Positions 1-13,027 are shown, counted from the stretch's first letter. The stretch is DNA of 64,000 bases from Sinonovacula constricta (GCA_007844125.1 CM017564.1:28727158-28791157), one strand, 5' to 3'. Program-made: numbers and translations. Notes: generated by a model not told the origin, from the sequence alone.

Positions 1-125
1 TTGACTTGCGGTACGCCGGTGGTTCTACCCGGACATGTGGCTGGGGTCTTCCTCCACCAAAAAGCTGGACGTTGCTAAAATGATCATAAATAGTCGCTGC
101 AATGTATTTCAAAAACAAAAACAAA
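1..125 (+). mobile_element. SINE family B, 3' part, cut by window edge
   Basis: The sequence matches the 3' half of the copies at 38094-38345 and 59745-60000: a CTTGACTTGCGGT-like start, a CTTCCTCCACCAAAA block, an AGCTGGACGT block and an end in A-rich sequence. The tRNA-like head lies outside the window. Identification rests on similarity between copies inside this window. Confidence 0.75.
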
Positions 126-2029
126 CACAAATTACGCATCACAGATTTGGTCTCCCTTTTACATTTGGATGTCATGTGATTTTCTTTGTCCTGTGCTTTT
201 TTAAATTTTGATTAATGTTGCAATGCTTATAGAACTGTGTCTTATATTCTTACAATTGTAGTGTGTGTGTTGTAAATCTCATTTCAAGAACGCTCGAAAG
301 TTTTTAGAATATTGCCAACAAACCCAAACTAGCCATAAGGCAGATGCGTGCTAGCACGGGAGATTGCCTGGTGTAATTTAGAGGGATAAAGGTAAGAGAC
401 ATTTTAAAAAGTAACAAAAATAATTGAAACGCAGGGGTAACTTAGCAAACAATGCATACCCTATCTCTGATGAAGAGATAGAGATGTGGCAGTCACACAA
501 CTGTCGTTCTTTTACGAGCATGATGCTTTTAACATGGTACTTTTTGGGTTTCGCGATTGCTCCGAACATAATGATATGTGTAAGTGTGATAGGGTGCTCA
601 AGACGAATTCCTTAGGAAGAGAACATTTAGAGTTTAATAAACGTAAGAGAAAGGCGCTAAAGGGTATGGATCGGAGGGGTGTTTGCAGTGTCACATCAAA
701 TTTATGGGCGAATACTGAAAATCCAAAAGAGATATTGTTAGTGTATTTAAACAATACAAAGCTTAACTTCCGCATTGTTATTCCTTTTCAGAGCACATAT
801 TTTGCATAGCATCAGCAACAAAGCATCTACTTTCAGATACATAATGGAAGAAAGTTTGTTCACACCAATTGGAGTTCTCTTGAACCAGATTCACATCTGT
901 ATCTGAAGGCAGGTGCTTGTTGTTGTTTACAAAGAAGGCGTACGAATACAAAAACAGCACACGCTATGATTCACTTGAGTTTATCCAACTAGTTACATAT
1001 AATATTTATGTCACTGCTTTATGTCACTCCTGAAGAGCAAGTTATGTGATAAATGGTTATCTTCTATTTGCCTGAACGTGACCAAGGAGCTGTACCACTT
1101 TCAATTCGTTATACCGCGGTCCGGCTTAAGAGCCTATAACTTCCCTTGTCCTTTACCGATATGGCATGGTATAGATCTATTAAATCAAGATGCAACGTTT
1201 TAATCCTTATCATAGAAATAAAGACGTATTGTTTGTTTTTACTTCGTAATTCACTTATTTAAAGTTAAATATAAAGTTGTGTGGTGCATTAGTCTTCATA
1301 CATAGATCCAATTTATCGAAAAAGACATCTGTTAGGTTTATGAATATAACAAGTAACAAGTCGGTTTGGATTGAACATGTACGATATCATATATATTTTA
1401 GTATGCAATTTATGTTACTGCAGCAGTAATGCAATATAATCCGAATTAAGTTTATAATTTTAAATAATAAGCAAAAAATCGTATTCCGTCAAGATGTGAC
1501 ATTTTTTTGTTGTTGCTGCATTTGGTTAAGTAAGCCACGTGTCCGCCGAAAATGACGCAACTAAACAAAAATCAGCGTAAGTGATTAAACTAAATGGTAT
1601 TTTAACCCTTTAACACATTCCTGCCATTCACCTCGTAAGTAAGTCATCTACCATTGACAAAGGATGTATTTGAAGCATATAATCCCTGTGAGCTTATCTC
1701 ATATCAACCCCCAAATGTATGTGTTTATTCGACCTTTGACAACAACTAGATGATATATACACTAGGGCCGTCAGTGTTCTTTTTTCAATCACACCCAGTT
1801 TTTCCAATTCATGCAGTTATTTTGCTCTTTATATAAGAATTTTGCAAATGAGCTTACTTAAGGATCGATGTTAAACTTGAGCGCGATGCCAGTCTTTCTA
1901 ATCCAGTGAAGCAATCTTCAAAGTCAGTGTAATCGACGTCGTCCTACCTGTGGATAGTATACACAGTCTTACTAAGTTCCAGTGTCTTGTCCAAGTTGAC
2001 TAGGAACCTTTATATTCATTACATAAAAC
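126..2029. other. AT-rich non-coding stretch
   Basis: Only short open frames without recognisable domains, splice structure or family resemblance are present. No repeat array or RNA gene is seen. Confidence 0.5.
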
Positions 2030-3939
2030 TTCGGAAAAAGACAGCAAGTGCGAGGTGGGAGCTCTTTAAACCGGTTTAGGCACACAAGTAATTCCTTTTC
2101 TTTTATCTACTCATTTTCTTATGCGAGTTTTTCGTATTTTGTGCAATGCCTTTCGTAATGCTGTTTTTTTCACATAGAACTTGGAGAAATAAAAACAGCA
2201 AGTGTATGGCGAGAGCTCTGTTAACCGGATTTACCACCTAAGTCAGTCCTTTTATCGACTGACCTTTCCTTTGCGGGGTTTTCCTCTCTTCTGTAATGTC
2301 TTTTCCTAGTGTTTTCTCACATAGAAATTGAAGAATTTAAAGCAGCAAGTGCATGGCGAGGGCTCTGTTAACTGATTTAGGCACCCAAGTCAGTCCTTTT
2401 ATCGACTGACCTTTCCTTTACGGGGTTTTCCTCTCTTCTGTTATGTCTTTTCCTAGTGTTTTCTCACATAGAAATTGAAGAATTTAAAGCAGCAAGTGCA
2501 TGGCGAGGGCTCTATTTACTTACTAAGGCACCCAAGTTAGTCCTTTTATCGACTGACCTTTCCTTTGCTGGGTTTTCCTCTCTTCTGTAATGTCTTTTCC
2601 TAGTGTTTTCTCACATAGAAATTGAAGAATTTAAAACAGCAAGTGCATGGCGAGGGCTCTGTTAACTGATTTAGGCACCCAAGTCAGTCCTTTTATCGAC
2701 TGACCTTTCCTTTGCGGGGTTTTACTCTCTTCTGTAATGTCTTTTCCTAGTGTTGTCTCACATAGAAATTGAAGAATTTAAAACAGCAAGTGCATGGCGA
2801 GAGCTCTGTTAACTGATTTAGGCACCCAAGTCAGTCCTTTTATCGACTGACCTTTCCTTTGCGGGGTTTTACTCTCTTCTGTAATGTCTTTTCCTAGTGT
2901 TATCTCACATAGAAATTGAAGAATTTAAAGCAGCAAGTGCATGGCGAGGGCTCTATTTACTTACTAAGGCACCCAAGTTAGTCCTTTTATCGACTGACCT
3001 TTCCTTTGCTGGGTTTTCCTCTCTTCTGTAATGTCTTTTCCTAGTGTTTTCTCACATAGAAATTGAAGAATTTAAAACAGCAAGTGCATGGCGAGGGCTC
3101 TGTTAACTGATTTAGGCACCCAAGTCAGTCCTTTTATCGACTGACCTTTCCTTTGCGGGGTTTTACTCTCTTCTGTAATGTCTTTTCCTAGTGTTGTCTC
3201 ACATAGAAATTGAAGAATTTAAAACAGCAAGTGCATGGCGAGAGCTCTGTTAACTGACTTAGGCACCCAAGTCAGTCCTTTTATCGACTGACCTTTCCTT
3301 TGCGGGGTTTTACTCTCTTCTGTAATGTCTTTTCCTAGTGTTGTCTCACATAGAAATTGAAGAATTTAAAACAGCAAGTGCATGGCGAGGGCTCTGTTAA
3401 CTGACTTAGGCACCCAAGTCAGTCCTTTTATCGACTGACCTTTTCTTTGCGGGGTTTTACTCTCTTCTGTAATGTCTTTTCCTAGTGTTGTCTCACATAG
3501 AAATTGAAGAATTTAAAACAGCAAGTGCATGGCGAGAGCTCTGTTAACTGATTTAGGCACCCAAGTCAGTCCTTTTATCGACTGACCTTTCCTTTGCGGG
3601 GTTTTACTCTCTTCTGTAATGTCTTTTCCTAGTGTTGTCTCACATAGAAATTGAAGAATTTAAAACAGCAAGTGCATGGCGAGAGCTCTGTTAACTGACT
3701 TAGGCACCCAAGTCAGTCCTTTTATCGACTGACCTTTTCTTTGCGGGGTTTTCCTCTCTTCTGTAATGTCTTTTCCTAGTGTTGTCTCACATAGAAATTG
3801 AAGAATTTAAAACAGCAAGTGCATGGCGAGGGCTCTGTTAACTGACTTAGGCACCCAAGTCAGTCCTTTTATCCCTTGACCTTTCCTTTACGCCTTATCC
3901 TGTTTTATGTAATGTCTCGTCCCAGTGTTTTGTCGCATT
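2030..3939 (+). repeat. 147-bp satellite array, about 13 copies
   Basis: The landmark AGAAATTGAAGAATTTAA recurs at 2323, 2470, 2617, 2764, 2911, 3058, 3205, 3352, 3499, 3646 and 3793, so the period is exactly 147 bp. The first copies (from about 2030) and the last one are diverged; the central copies are nearly identical. A variant with TATTTACTTACTAAGGC occurs in the units starting at 2470 and 2911, three units apart, which suggests a 441-bp higher-order block. No open frame spans the array. Confidence 0.95.
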
Positions 3940-4820
3940 TACTTTCGACTGGCATGTATACGGCTTTGCCTAGTATCTTGTTGTAATTTTATTCACTCTT
4001 TTAGGATTGTTTTGGCGTACATTGTATATTGTTTCTTCAAATCCGTTTAACTATGAACAGGCTACTATAAATTAGGGTTACTCCATTGTTTTATCTTTAA
4101 TTCAAGTAAAATAGTGTTTCGACAATCGAGTATTTCACGTTTTTGTACCAGTAACACTACTCTCTTAAAGCTGATGTTTATATGTTCAATGACGAAACTA
4201 CATTTTCATAGGACAACTTTGTTACATTTAAACTTTCTTTCGCTAAATGAGCACTTTACATACATTTTAATATAAATAGGTCAATATAATATACAGAAAA
4301 ACAGACTGAGACTATAAATCCCTAGAAAAACTATCTCTGGTACGTAGTAGTACTTTGGCTCCGTACCGTTATTTTATGTTTGCTAGTTATATCGAATCGA
4401 ACACTTCTGTATCGGGCAAAAAATATTGATCCTGAAATAAGTATATAAAGACTTGTTCTGAAAAAAAGTATTTCTAAAATACTCGAAAGACGGTTCATGA
4501 TATTCAGGTAGAGATAGGCCGATTTAGTTCAACTTTCATTTTCCGATAGTAGGAAGTTGTAAAACGATCGGATACATTCGGTAACGCTCGTCTGTCCTAC
4601 TGACCGAGATGTGGGGCATCCTTGTTTCAGCAGCTGATCAATGAGAACAGCATTTTCAAATTTTATGCAATCATTTTTATGATACGAAAGTAAAATAACT
4701 TAAAATAATTAAACAATATAATATATGTTCGACCCATTAAGTGTGTTGGGATAAGCTAATTACGAACTTCGTAACCAGAATTATTTTTCCATAGCCTCCT
4801 ATAAAGGGGTGCAAAAAGAT

Positions 4821-4827
<7 letters not shown>
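3940..4827. other. AT-rich non-coding stretch
   Basis: No gene, array or mobile-element end could be recognised here. The right edge runs into the poly-T that belongs to the minus-strand SINE. Confidence 0.5.
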
Positions 4828-4863
<36 letters not shown>

Positions 4864-5076
4864 TACATCGCACCAACACAATCATGGTCATATTGGTGAC
4901 ATCCAGCTAATTATTGGTGGAGGAAGATCCCAGAAAATGCCAAGTAGAACGACCGGAGCATCGCAGCTTCGCTGGAAAACCTCCCCACATGAAAATTCTC
5001 GACTCGAACCCACGTGGTGAGGGGCTGAGGACTTGTGAGCCAGCGACTCTAACCGTTCGGCCCCGGACGCCCCCGA
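4828..5076 (-). mobile_element. SINE family B, full copy with poly-A tail
   Basis: Read on the minus strand, a tRNA-like head (ends near 5076) has a B-box-like GGGTTCGAGTCGAGA segment. It is followed by the family body, including TGGTGGAGGAAG on the plus strand, and a tail that appears on the plus strand as a T-run at 4828-4861. The order head, body, A-tail is that of a tRNA-derived SINE. The long uninterrupted tail suggests a fairly recent copy. Confidence 0.85.
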
Positions 5077-6289
5077 AAAAAGATTGGACGCAAGTTTTTG
5101 ATGACATACTCAGCAACTGAATGACGCAATTGAATGACACCACTGAAGTTAAAGCTCACGATGACTTAGAGCAGCAACCGTGGTTTTAATAAAGGAATTT
5201 ACATTCGAATTAACATAAACAAAATCTAGCCATTTAACATCATATTCTGCACTTAACGGACTTAATTTCGTGCACTTTAGCAGTTCACCCATAATACGTA
5301 ATTTGTATTTTTACCAACAATATTAATCATCGCCACCAAAAACTTATCTGGGGTTTCAACACTGCAAACATTCAATATTTTAATTATTTGTATGGTCACA
5401 GATAAACTAACCAAACATGAAAAAAAAGATAAAGAAAATAGCATATTTTCCATTTAGTTAAAATATGCAACCAATTTTTGAATTTATAGTTGACTAAAAT
5501 TAGCTTTCAGTCCATCCACAACCACTGACGTCATAGCTAGAGTACAGCATCCATTAAACTTGTTTTTGCTATCATTATTCATACATCTCAAGACGTGGCA
5601 CATTACAAGTAAGACAACAGCAAAAACGTTCAGGATTTACACTCTAACACAAAAAATCTAAATGAAACTCATACACCAGATTTAATCATGAATAAAAAGC
5701 TGTGTTAAACGGTAATCCAGCGTATGCCCTTAAATACAACATAAATTAACGAACTTATAATTGTGCACGCTTTTGAAAGATGTGAAGTGGGAATGTAAAA
5801 TGTCATAATTATTATATTCATAGCGTCTTTAAATGCTAGTTTATTTTCTGAATGTCATGTCTTATTATCTGCATGCCTTTCCAATTCTCTTCCAATTCGC
5901 CCTATTGTCTATTTGCATGCTGCCTGTCACGCTGCCTGTGTCATGGAACTCACTTGCCTGTTCTTAGGGTATTAGATATACGTTTTGTCCGTTTTTAACA
6001 TATTTGTTACTTCGAATATGTTATCTCAAATTAAGACGTAACTGACCTGTTTTATTCATTCTTATTATTGTTTAAAGATTGTATCATCTGATACATGTTG
6101 GCATCCGCCGACTGCCATCTGACCTTGCTGGTCACAAATCGACGTTTAATAATAAACCTCTATATATCTTTGAGATATTGTTTGTTATTGTTGTAGTTGC
6201 CCTTCATTGTTCGAACCTCCCACACCTCCAAGGCTTTCATCACAACACTAAAATATGTTGTTCACAATAAGCCTGCTCTACCGTAGAGA
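5077..6289. other. AT-rich non-coding stretch
   Basis: Nothing beyond short random open frames is seen. The pyrimidine-rich, CTGCCTG-containing sequence begins to appear near 5930. Confidence 0.45.
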
Positions 6290-9200
6290 CCGTGACACCT
6301 GCCTGCCTAATTTATGTCGGTCTGTTGTCTGCCTGCTGTCTGCATCTCTCTCTGCATGTCTGTCTTACTATCTGTCTGTGTGTCTCGTTGTGTGCCTGCC
6401 TAAGATATGTCTACTTGCTGTCTGACTGTCTGCTGTCTGTCTAATGTTTGTATCACTGTCTGCCTGCCTTTCGCACTCTGTATGTCTTACACCATGCCTG
6501 CATGATGCCTTCATGTCTTCCTGTCACACTGCCTTTTTGCTGCCTGTATTTTCGCAGTAAGCTGACAAACTGTCTAGCCACATGTCTCACAGATTGCTTG
6601 AGTTCTCCCCTGTTTACCTGTCTGTCTACCTGCTGCCTCCTGCCTGTCTCAGTATTTGCATTCTGACATCATTCTCCATTTGTTGCCTGTCTGTCTTACT
6701 ATCTTTCTGCCTACTTTTTGTCTGCCTCTCTTAAGAGTTGCATGCTTTGTTGTTTGCCAGTCTGCTGTCCATCTGCCTGCTTAAAGCCTGCTGTCTGTCT
6801 CAGTGTCTGCGTGCCTTTTTTCACTGTCTAATTGCCTACTTTCTTCTGTCTGCCAGCTGTCGGCCAGCATGTTGTCTGTCTCACAGCCTGACTATCTGTC
6901 TCACGGTCTGCGTGACTGTCTTACGGCCTGCCTGCCTGCTGCCTCATTGTTTGTCTCACTGTCTCACGGCCTGTCTGCCTGCCTGTCTCAATTCAAGCCT
7001 GCTTGCCTGTCTCACGGCCTGCCGGCCTGTCTCACTCGTTGTCTGAATGTCTCACGACCTGCCTACTTACTGCCCGCCTACCATATTTTGGTCTGCTGCA
7101 AGCATGCTGACTGTATCTTTATCAGATTTAGTCTTACTAAACTGCCTGCCTGTTTTACTGTCCGCTGACTGTCCGTCTCCTGCATGCCTAGAGACTGGCA
7201 ACCTTCTGTCTTCCCTTCTGTCTGTATGTCTGCATATCTCACTATCTACTTGCCTTCCTGATGTTGTCCCACTGTCTACCTGCCTTCCTGCTGTTGTCCC
7301 ACTGTCTACCTGCCTTCCTGCTGTCCGTCCCACTGTCTACCAGCCTTCCTGCTGTTGTCCCTCTGTCTACCTGCCTTCCTGCTGTTGTCCCACTGTCTAC
7401 CTGCCTTCCTGCTGTTGTCCCACTGTCTACCTGCCTTTCTGCTGTTGTCCCACTGTCTACCTGCCTTCCTGCTGTTGTCCCACTGTCTATCTGCCTTTCT
7501 GCTGTTGTCCCATTGTCTACCTGCCTTCCTGCTGTTGTTCCACTGTCTACCTGCCTTCCTGCTGTTGTCCCACTGTCTACCAGTCTTCCTGCTGTCCGTC
7601 CCACTGTCTACCTGCCTTCCTGCTGTTGTTCCACTGTCTACATGCCTTCCTGCTGTTGTCCCACTGTCTACCTGCCTTCCTGCTGTTGTCCCACTGTCTA
7701 CCTGCCTTTCTGCTGTTGTCCCACTGTCTACCTGCCTTCCTGCTGTTGTCCCACTGTCTACCTGCCTTCCTGCTGTTGTCCCACTTTATACCTGTCCTTC
7801 TGCTGTTGTCCCACTATCTACATGCCTTCCTGCTCTTGTCCCACTGTCTACCTGCCTTCCTGCTGTCTGTTCCACTGTCTACCTGCCTTCCTGCTGCCTG
7901 TCCCACTGTCTACCTGCCTTCCTGCTGTCTGTTCCACTGTCTATCTGCCCTTCTGCTGTCTGTCCCACTGTCTACCTGCCCTTCTGCTGTCTGTTCCAGT
8001 GTTTACCTGCCCTTCTGATGTCTGTTCCACTGTCTACCTGACCTTCTGCTGTCTGTCCCACTGTGTACCTGCCTTCCTGCTGTCTGTTCCACTGTCTACC
8101 TGCTCTTTTGTTGTCTGTTCCACTGTCTACCTGCCTTCCTGCTGTCTGTTCCACTGTCTACCTGCTCTTTTGCTGTCTGTTCCACTGTCTACCTGCCCTT
8201 CTGCTGTCTGTTCCACTGTCTACCTGCCCTTCTGCTGTCTGTTCCACTGTCTGCCTGCCCTTCTGCTGTCTGTTCCACTGTCTACCTCCTTTCTGCTGTC
8301 TGTTCCACTGTCTACCTGCCCTTCTGCTGTCTGTTCCACTTTCTACCTGCCCTTCTGCTGTCTGTTCCACTGTCTACCTGCCTTCCTGCTGCCTGTTCCA
8401 CTGTATGTCTGCCCTTCTGCTGTCTGTTCCACTGTCTACTTGCCTTCCTGCTGTCTGTTCCACTGACTACCTGCCCATCTGCTGTCTGATCCACTGTGTA
8501 CCTGCCTTCCTGCTGTCTGTTCCACTGTCTACCTGCCCTTTTGCTGCCTGTTCCAATGTATACCTGCCTTCCTGCTGCCTGTTCCACGGTCTACCTGCCT
8601 TCCTGCTGTCTGTCCCACTGTCTACTTGCCTTCCTACTGTTGTCCCACTGTCTACTTGCCTTCCTGCTGTCTGTCGCACTGTCTACCTGCCTTCCTGGTG
8701 TCTGTTCCACTGTCTACCTGCCTTCCTGATGTCTGTCCCACTGTCTACCTGCCCTTCTGCTGTCTGTTCCACTGTCTACTTGCCTTCCTGCTGTCTGTTT
8801 CACTGTCTACCTGCCTTCCTGCCGTCTGTTCCACTGTCTACCTGTCTTCCTGCTGTTGTCCCACTGTCTACCTGCATTCCTGCTGTCTGTCCCACTGTCT
8901 ACCTGCCTTCCTGCTGTCTGTCCTACTGTCTACTTGCCTTCCTACTGTTGTCCCACTGTCTACTTGCCTTCCTGCTGTCTGTCGCACTTTCTACCTGCCT
9001 TCCTGGTGTCTGTTCCACTGTCTACCTGCCTTCCTGATGTCTGTCCCACTGTCTACCTGCCCTTCTGCTGTCTGTTCCACTGTCTACGTGCCTTCCTGCT
9101 GTCTGTTCCACTGTGTACCTGCCCTTCTGCTGTCTGTTCCACTGTCTACGTGCCTTCCTGCTGTCTGTTCCACTGTGTACCTGCCCTACTGCTGTCTGTC

Positions 9201-9370
9201 CCACTGTCTACTTGCCTTCCTACTGTTGTCCCACTGTCTACCTGCTTTCCTGCTGTCTGTTTTACTGTCTACCTGCCCTTCTGCTGTCTGTTACACTGTC
9301 TACCTGCCCTTCTGCTGTCTGTTCCACTGTCAACCTGCATACTTGCTGTCTGTCCCATTGTCTGTAAGCC
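6290..9370 (+). repeat. Pyrimidine-rich minisatellite, 30-bp then 31-bp units
   Basis: From 6290 to about 7240 the sequence is an irregular mixture of CTGCCTG and CTGTCTG words. From 7245 to about 7860 it is a regular 30-bp array built on CTGCCTTCCTGCTGTTGTCC plus ACTGTCTAC. From about 7860 to 9370 the unit gains one base (TGTCTGTTCC in place of TGTTGTCCC) and becomes 31 bp, with a few 30-bp units mixed in. The plus strand is almost entirely C, T and G with few A. Long open frames on both strands are translations of the repeat and are not called as genes. Confidence 0.95.
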
Positions 9371-9399
9371 TGCTAATTATCAGCTAGCAGCATGTATAT

Positions 9400-12385
9400 G
9401 TCTGACGTCTGTTTGATGCACGTCTATATTGTTTATCTGATTTCTGTTTGCTACATGTCTAATGTTTGTCCGATGTCTGTTTGATGCATGTCTATTGTTT
9501 GTCTGATGTCTGTTTGCTACATGTCTATTGTTTGTCTGATGTCTGTTTGTTACATGTTTGTTGTTTGTTTGATGTCTGTTTGCTACATGTATGTTGTTTG
9601 TCTGATGTCTGTTTGCTACATGTCTGTTGTTTGTCCGAAGTCTGTTTGCTACATGTATGTTGTTTGTCTGACGTCTGTTTTCTCCATGTCTGTTGTTTGT
9701 CTGATGTATGTTTGCTACATGTCTGTTGTTTGTCCGATGTATGTTTGCTACATGTCTGTTGTTTGCCTGATGTCTGTTTGTGACATGTCTGTTGTTTGTT
9801 TTATGTATGTTTAATGCATGTCTATTGTTTGTCTGATGTCTGTTTGCTACATGTCTGTTGCTTGTCTGATGTCTGTTTGCTTCATGTCTGTTGTTTGTCT
9901 GATGTCTGTTTGCTACATGTCTATTGTGTGTCTGATGTCTGTTTGCTACATGTCTGTTGTTTGTCTGATGTCTGTTTGCTGCATGTCTGTTGTTTGTCTG
10001 ATGTCTGTTTGCCACATGTCTGTTGTTTGTCTGATGTCTGTTTGGTACATGTCTTTTGTTTGTCTGATGTCTGTTTGCTACATGTCTATTGTTTGTCTGA
10101 TGTCTGTTTGCTACATGTCTGTTGTTTGTCTGATGTATGTTTGCTGCATGTCTGTTGTTTGTCTGATTTCTGTTTGCTTCATGTTTGTTGTTTTTCTGAT
10201 GTCTGTTTGCTTCATGTCTGTTGTTTGTCTGATGTCTGTTTGCTGCATGTCTGTTGTTTGTCTAATTTCTGTTTGCTTCATGTCTGTTGTTTGTCTGATA
10301 TCTGTTTGCTTTATGTCTGTTGTTTGTCTGATGTCTGTTTGCTACATGGCTGTTGTTTGTCTGATGACTGTTTGCTACATGTCTATTGTTTGTCTGATGT
10401 ATGTTTGCTACATGTCTGTTGTTTGTCTGATGTTTGTTTGCTGCATGTCTTTTGTTTGTCTGATGTCTGTTTGCTACATGTCTGTTGTTTGTCCGATTTC
10501 TGATTGCTACATGTCTTTTGTTTGTCTGATGTCTGTTTGCTACGTGTCTGTTGTTTGTCCGATGTCTGTTTGCTACATGTCTGTTGTTTGACTGATGTCT
10601 GTTTGCTACATGTCTGTTGTTTGTCTGATGTTTGTTTGCTGCATGTGTGTTGTTTGTCTGTTGTCTTATTGCTGCATGTATGTTGTTTGTCTGATGTCTG
10701 TTTGCTGTATGTCTAACCGTATGCTTGCTTATCCCGCAGTTTCCTGCTGTCGGCCTGCTGCCTGCTTGCTGCCTTTCTTACTGATGGCCTACTGCCTGTA
10801 TCATTACCCGCTGTGTGTTTGGATGCTGCCTGTTCCCTTACTTCCTGCGTGTCTGTAATGCATAATGCGCTTTAAGTTGTGATTTTATATACAATAAAAT
10901 ATAATTTGTACCTCTGAATGCACCTTTTAAAACACAGATATATGAATATCAATGTCTGTTTGCTACATGTCTATTGTTTGTCTGATGTCTGTTTGCTACA
11001 TGTCTGTTGTATGTCCGATGTCTGTTTGATGCATGTCTATTGTTTGTACGATGTCTGTTTGATGCAGGTCTATAGTTTATATGATGCCTTTTTGCTGCAT
11101 GTCTATTGTTTGTCTGATGTCTGTTTGCCACATGTCTTTTGTTTGTCTGAAATCTGTTTGCTACATGTCTGTTGTTTGTCTGATGTCTGTTTGCTACATG
11201 TCTGTTGTTTGTCTGATGTCTGTTTGCTGCATGTCTGTTGTTTGTCTGATGTCTGTTTGCTGCATGTCTGTTGTTTGTCTGATGTCTATTTGCTGCATGT
11301 CTGTTGTTTGTCTGACGTCTGTTTGCTACATGTCTGTTGTTTGTCCGATTTCTGATTGCTACATGTCTTTTGTTTGTCTGATGTCTGTTTGCTACGTGTC
11401 TGTTGTTTGTCCGATGTCTGTTTGCTACATGTCTGTTGTTTGACTGATGTCTGTTTGCTACATGTCTGTTGTTTGTCTGATGTTTGTTTGCTGCATGTGT
11501 GTTGTTTGTCTGTTGTCTTATTGCTGCATGTATGTTGTTTGTCTGATGTCTGTTTGCTGTATGTCTAACCGTATGCTTGCTTATCCCGCAGTTTCCTGCT
11601 GTCGGCCTGCTGCCTGCTTGCTGCCTTTCTTACTGATGGCCTACTGCCTGTATCATTACCCGCTGTGTGTTTGGATGCTGCCTGTTCCCTTACTTCCTGC
11701 GTGTCTGTAATGCATAATGCGCTTTAAGTTGTGATTTTATATACAATAAAATATAATTTGTACCTCTGAATGCACCTTTTAAAACACAGATATATGAATA
11801 TCAATGTCTGTTTGCTACATGTCTATTGTTTGTCTGATGTCTGTTTGCTACATGTCTGTTGTATGTCCGATGTCTGTTTGATGCATGTCTATTGTTTGTA
11901 CGATGTCTGTTTGATGCAGGTCTATAGTTTATATGATGCCTTTTTGCTGCATGTCTATTGTTTGTCTGATGTCTGTTTGCCACATGTCTTTTGTTTGTCT
12001 GAAATCTGTTTGCTACATGTCTGTTGTTTGTCTGATGTCTGTTTGCTACATGTCTGTTGTTTGTCTGATGTCTGTTTGCTGCATGTCTGTTGTTTGTCTG
12101 ATGTCTGTTTGCTGCATGTCTGTTGTTTGTCTGATGTCTATTTGCTGCATGTCTGTTGTTTGTCTGACGTCTGTTTGCTGCATGTCTATTGTTTGCCTGA
12201 TGTCTGTTTGCTGCATGTCTATCATTTGTTTGATATCCGTTTGCTGCATGTCTGTTGTTTGTCTGATGTCTGTTTGCTGCATGTCTGTTGTTTGTCTGCT
12301 GTCTGTTTGCTGCATGCGTGTTGTTTGTCTGTTGTCTGTTTGCTGCATGTCTATTGTTTGTCTGATGTCTGTTTGCTGTATGTCT
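9400..12385 (+). repeat. 33-bp minisatellite in three blocks
   Basis: The unit contains GATGTCTGTTTGCTACATG followed by TCTGTTGTTTGTCT, 33 bp in all. Blocks lie at 9400-10713, about 10950-11565 and about 11802-12384. They are separated by a roughly 235-bp spacer that starts with TAACCGTATGCTTGC (10714, 11566, 12385) and ends with AACACAGATATATGAATATC. Because 33 is divisible by 3, the array reads as 11-residue repeats in several frames, which explains the long open frames. Confidence 0.95.
10489..12192 (+). repeat. 852-bp tandem segmental duplication inside the 33-bp array
   Basis: The spacer start TAACCGTATGCTTGC lies at 10714 and 11566, exactly 852 bases apart. The flanking 33-bp units match base for base wherever I compared them, from TTGTCCGATTTCTGATTGC at about 10489 through to about 11341. 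The copies therefore run about 10489-11340 and 11341-12192. A third spacer at 12385 lies 819 bp further on and differs more. Confidence 0.85.
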
Positions 12386-12690
12386 AACCGTATGCTTGCT
12401 TATCCCGCAGTTTCCTGCTGTCGGCCTGCTGCCTTGCTGCCTGCTTGCTGCCTTTCTTACTGATGGCCTACTGCCTGTATCATTACCCGCTGTGTGTTTG
12501 GATGCTGCCTGTTCCCTTACTACCTGCGTGTCTGAAATGCATAATGCGCTTTAAGATGTTATTTTATATATAATAAAATATAATTTGTACCTCTGAATGC
12601 ACCTTTTAAAACACAGATATATAGATATCAATTTTCATTAAATTTGTCAGTCAAAAATGTTTATTTCACTGTTTTGTCCCAGGATTAAAC

Positions 12691-13027
12691 CACTTGGCGC
12701 ATTCTCTCACCAGAGGGCGTGCTACACAAGTTTCGCTTACACCTCTGTCAACGCCGGGAAAAGTAGTTCTCATACACGTGATATTCTATCGTCACATGTC
12801 GCAAAATACTTCCCCGAAAATTTTGGTTAAAATATATCTTAAACATTGTTCTAAAAAAATAAAAATACCAATTTTCATTTTAAGAAAAATATATAGAGAT
12901 CAAAATAATCTCACGAGCATTTTATTCCTTATTTATATTTTGTACAAGAATCTTGTACATTGGGCGTTGACAGAGGTGTAAGCGAAACTTGTGTAGCACG
13001 CCCTCTGGTGAGAGAATGCACTTGGCG
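12691..13027. mobile_element. Mutator-like MITE with 56-bp TIRs and 9-bp TSD
   Basis: The element is 12700-13018 (319 bp). Its ends, 12700-12755 and 12963-13018, are perfect inverted repeats of 56 bp starting CATTCTCTCACCAGAGGGCG. It is flanked by identical 9-bp direct repeats CACTTGGCG at 12691-12699 and 13019-13027. Long TIRs with a 9-bp target duplication are typical of Mutator/MULE elements; that assignment is by family knowledge only, since there is no transposase inside. The interior is AT-rich and non-coding. Confidence 0.9.

Noticed and set aside
2030..3939. CRISPR array
   Set aside because: Units repeat over their whole length with no unique spacers, and the setting is eukaryotic. 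The same applies to the other arrays.
7047..9416. Long open frames in the pyrimidine-rich array, both strands
   Set aside because: They follow the 30/31-bp repeat and switch frame with unit length; no unique domain.
9380..12463. Frames with 11-residue Cys/Val/Leu-rich or Asn/Arg/His-rich repeats
   Set aside because: The 33-bp unit is a multiple of three and stop-free, which explains them on both strands.
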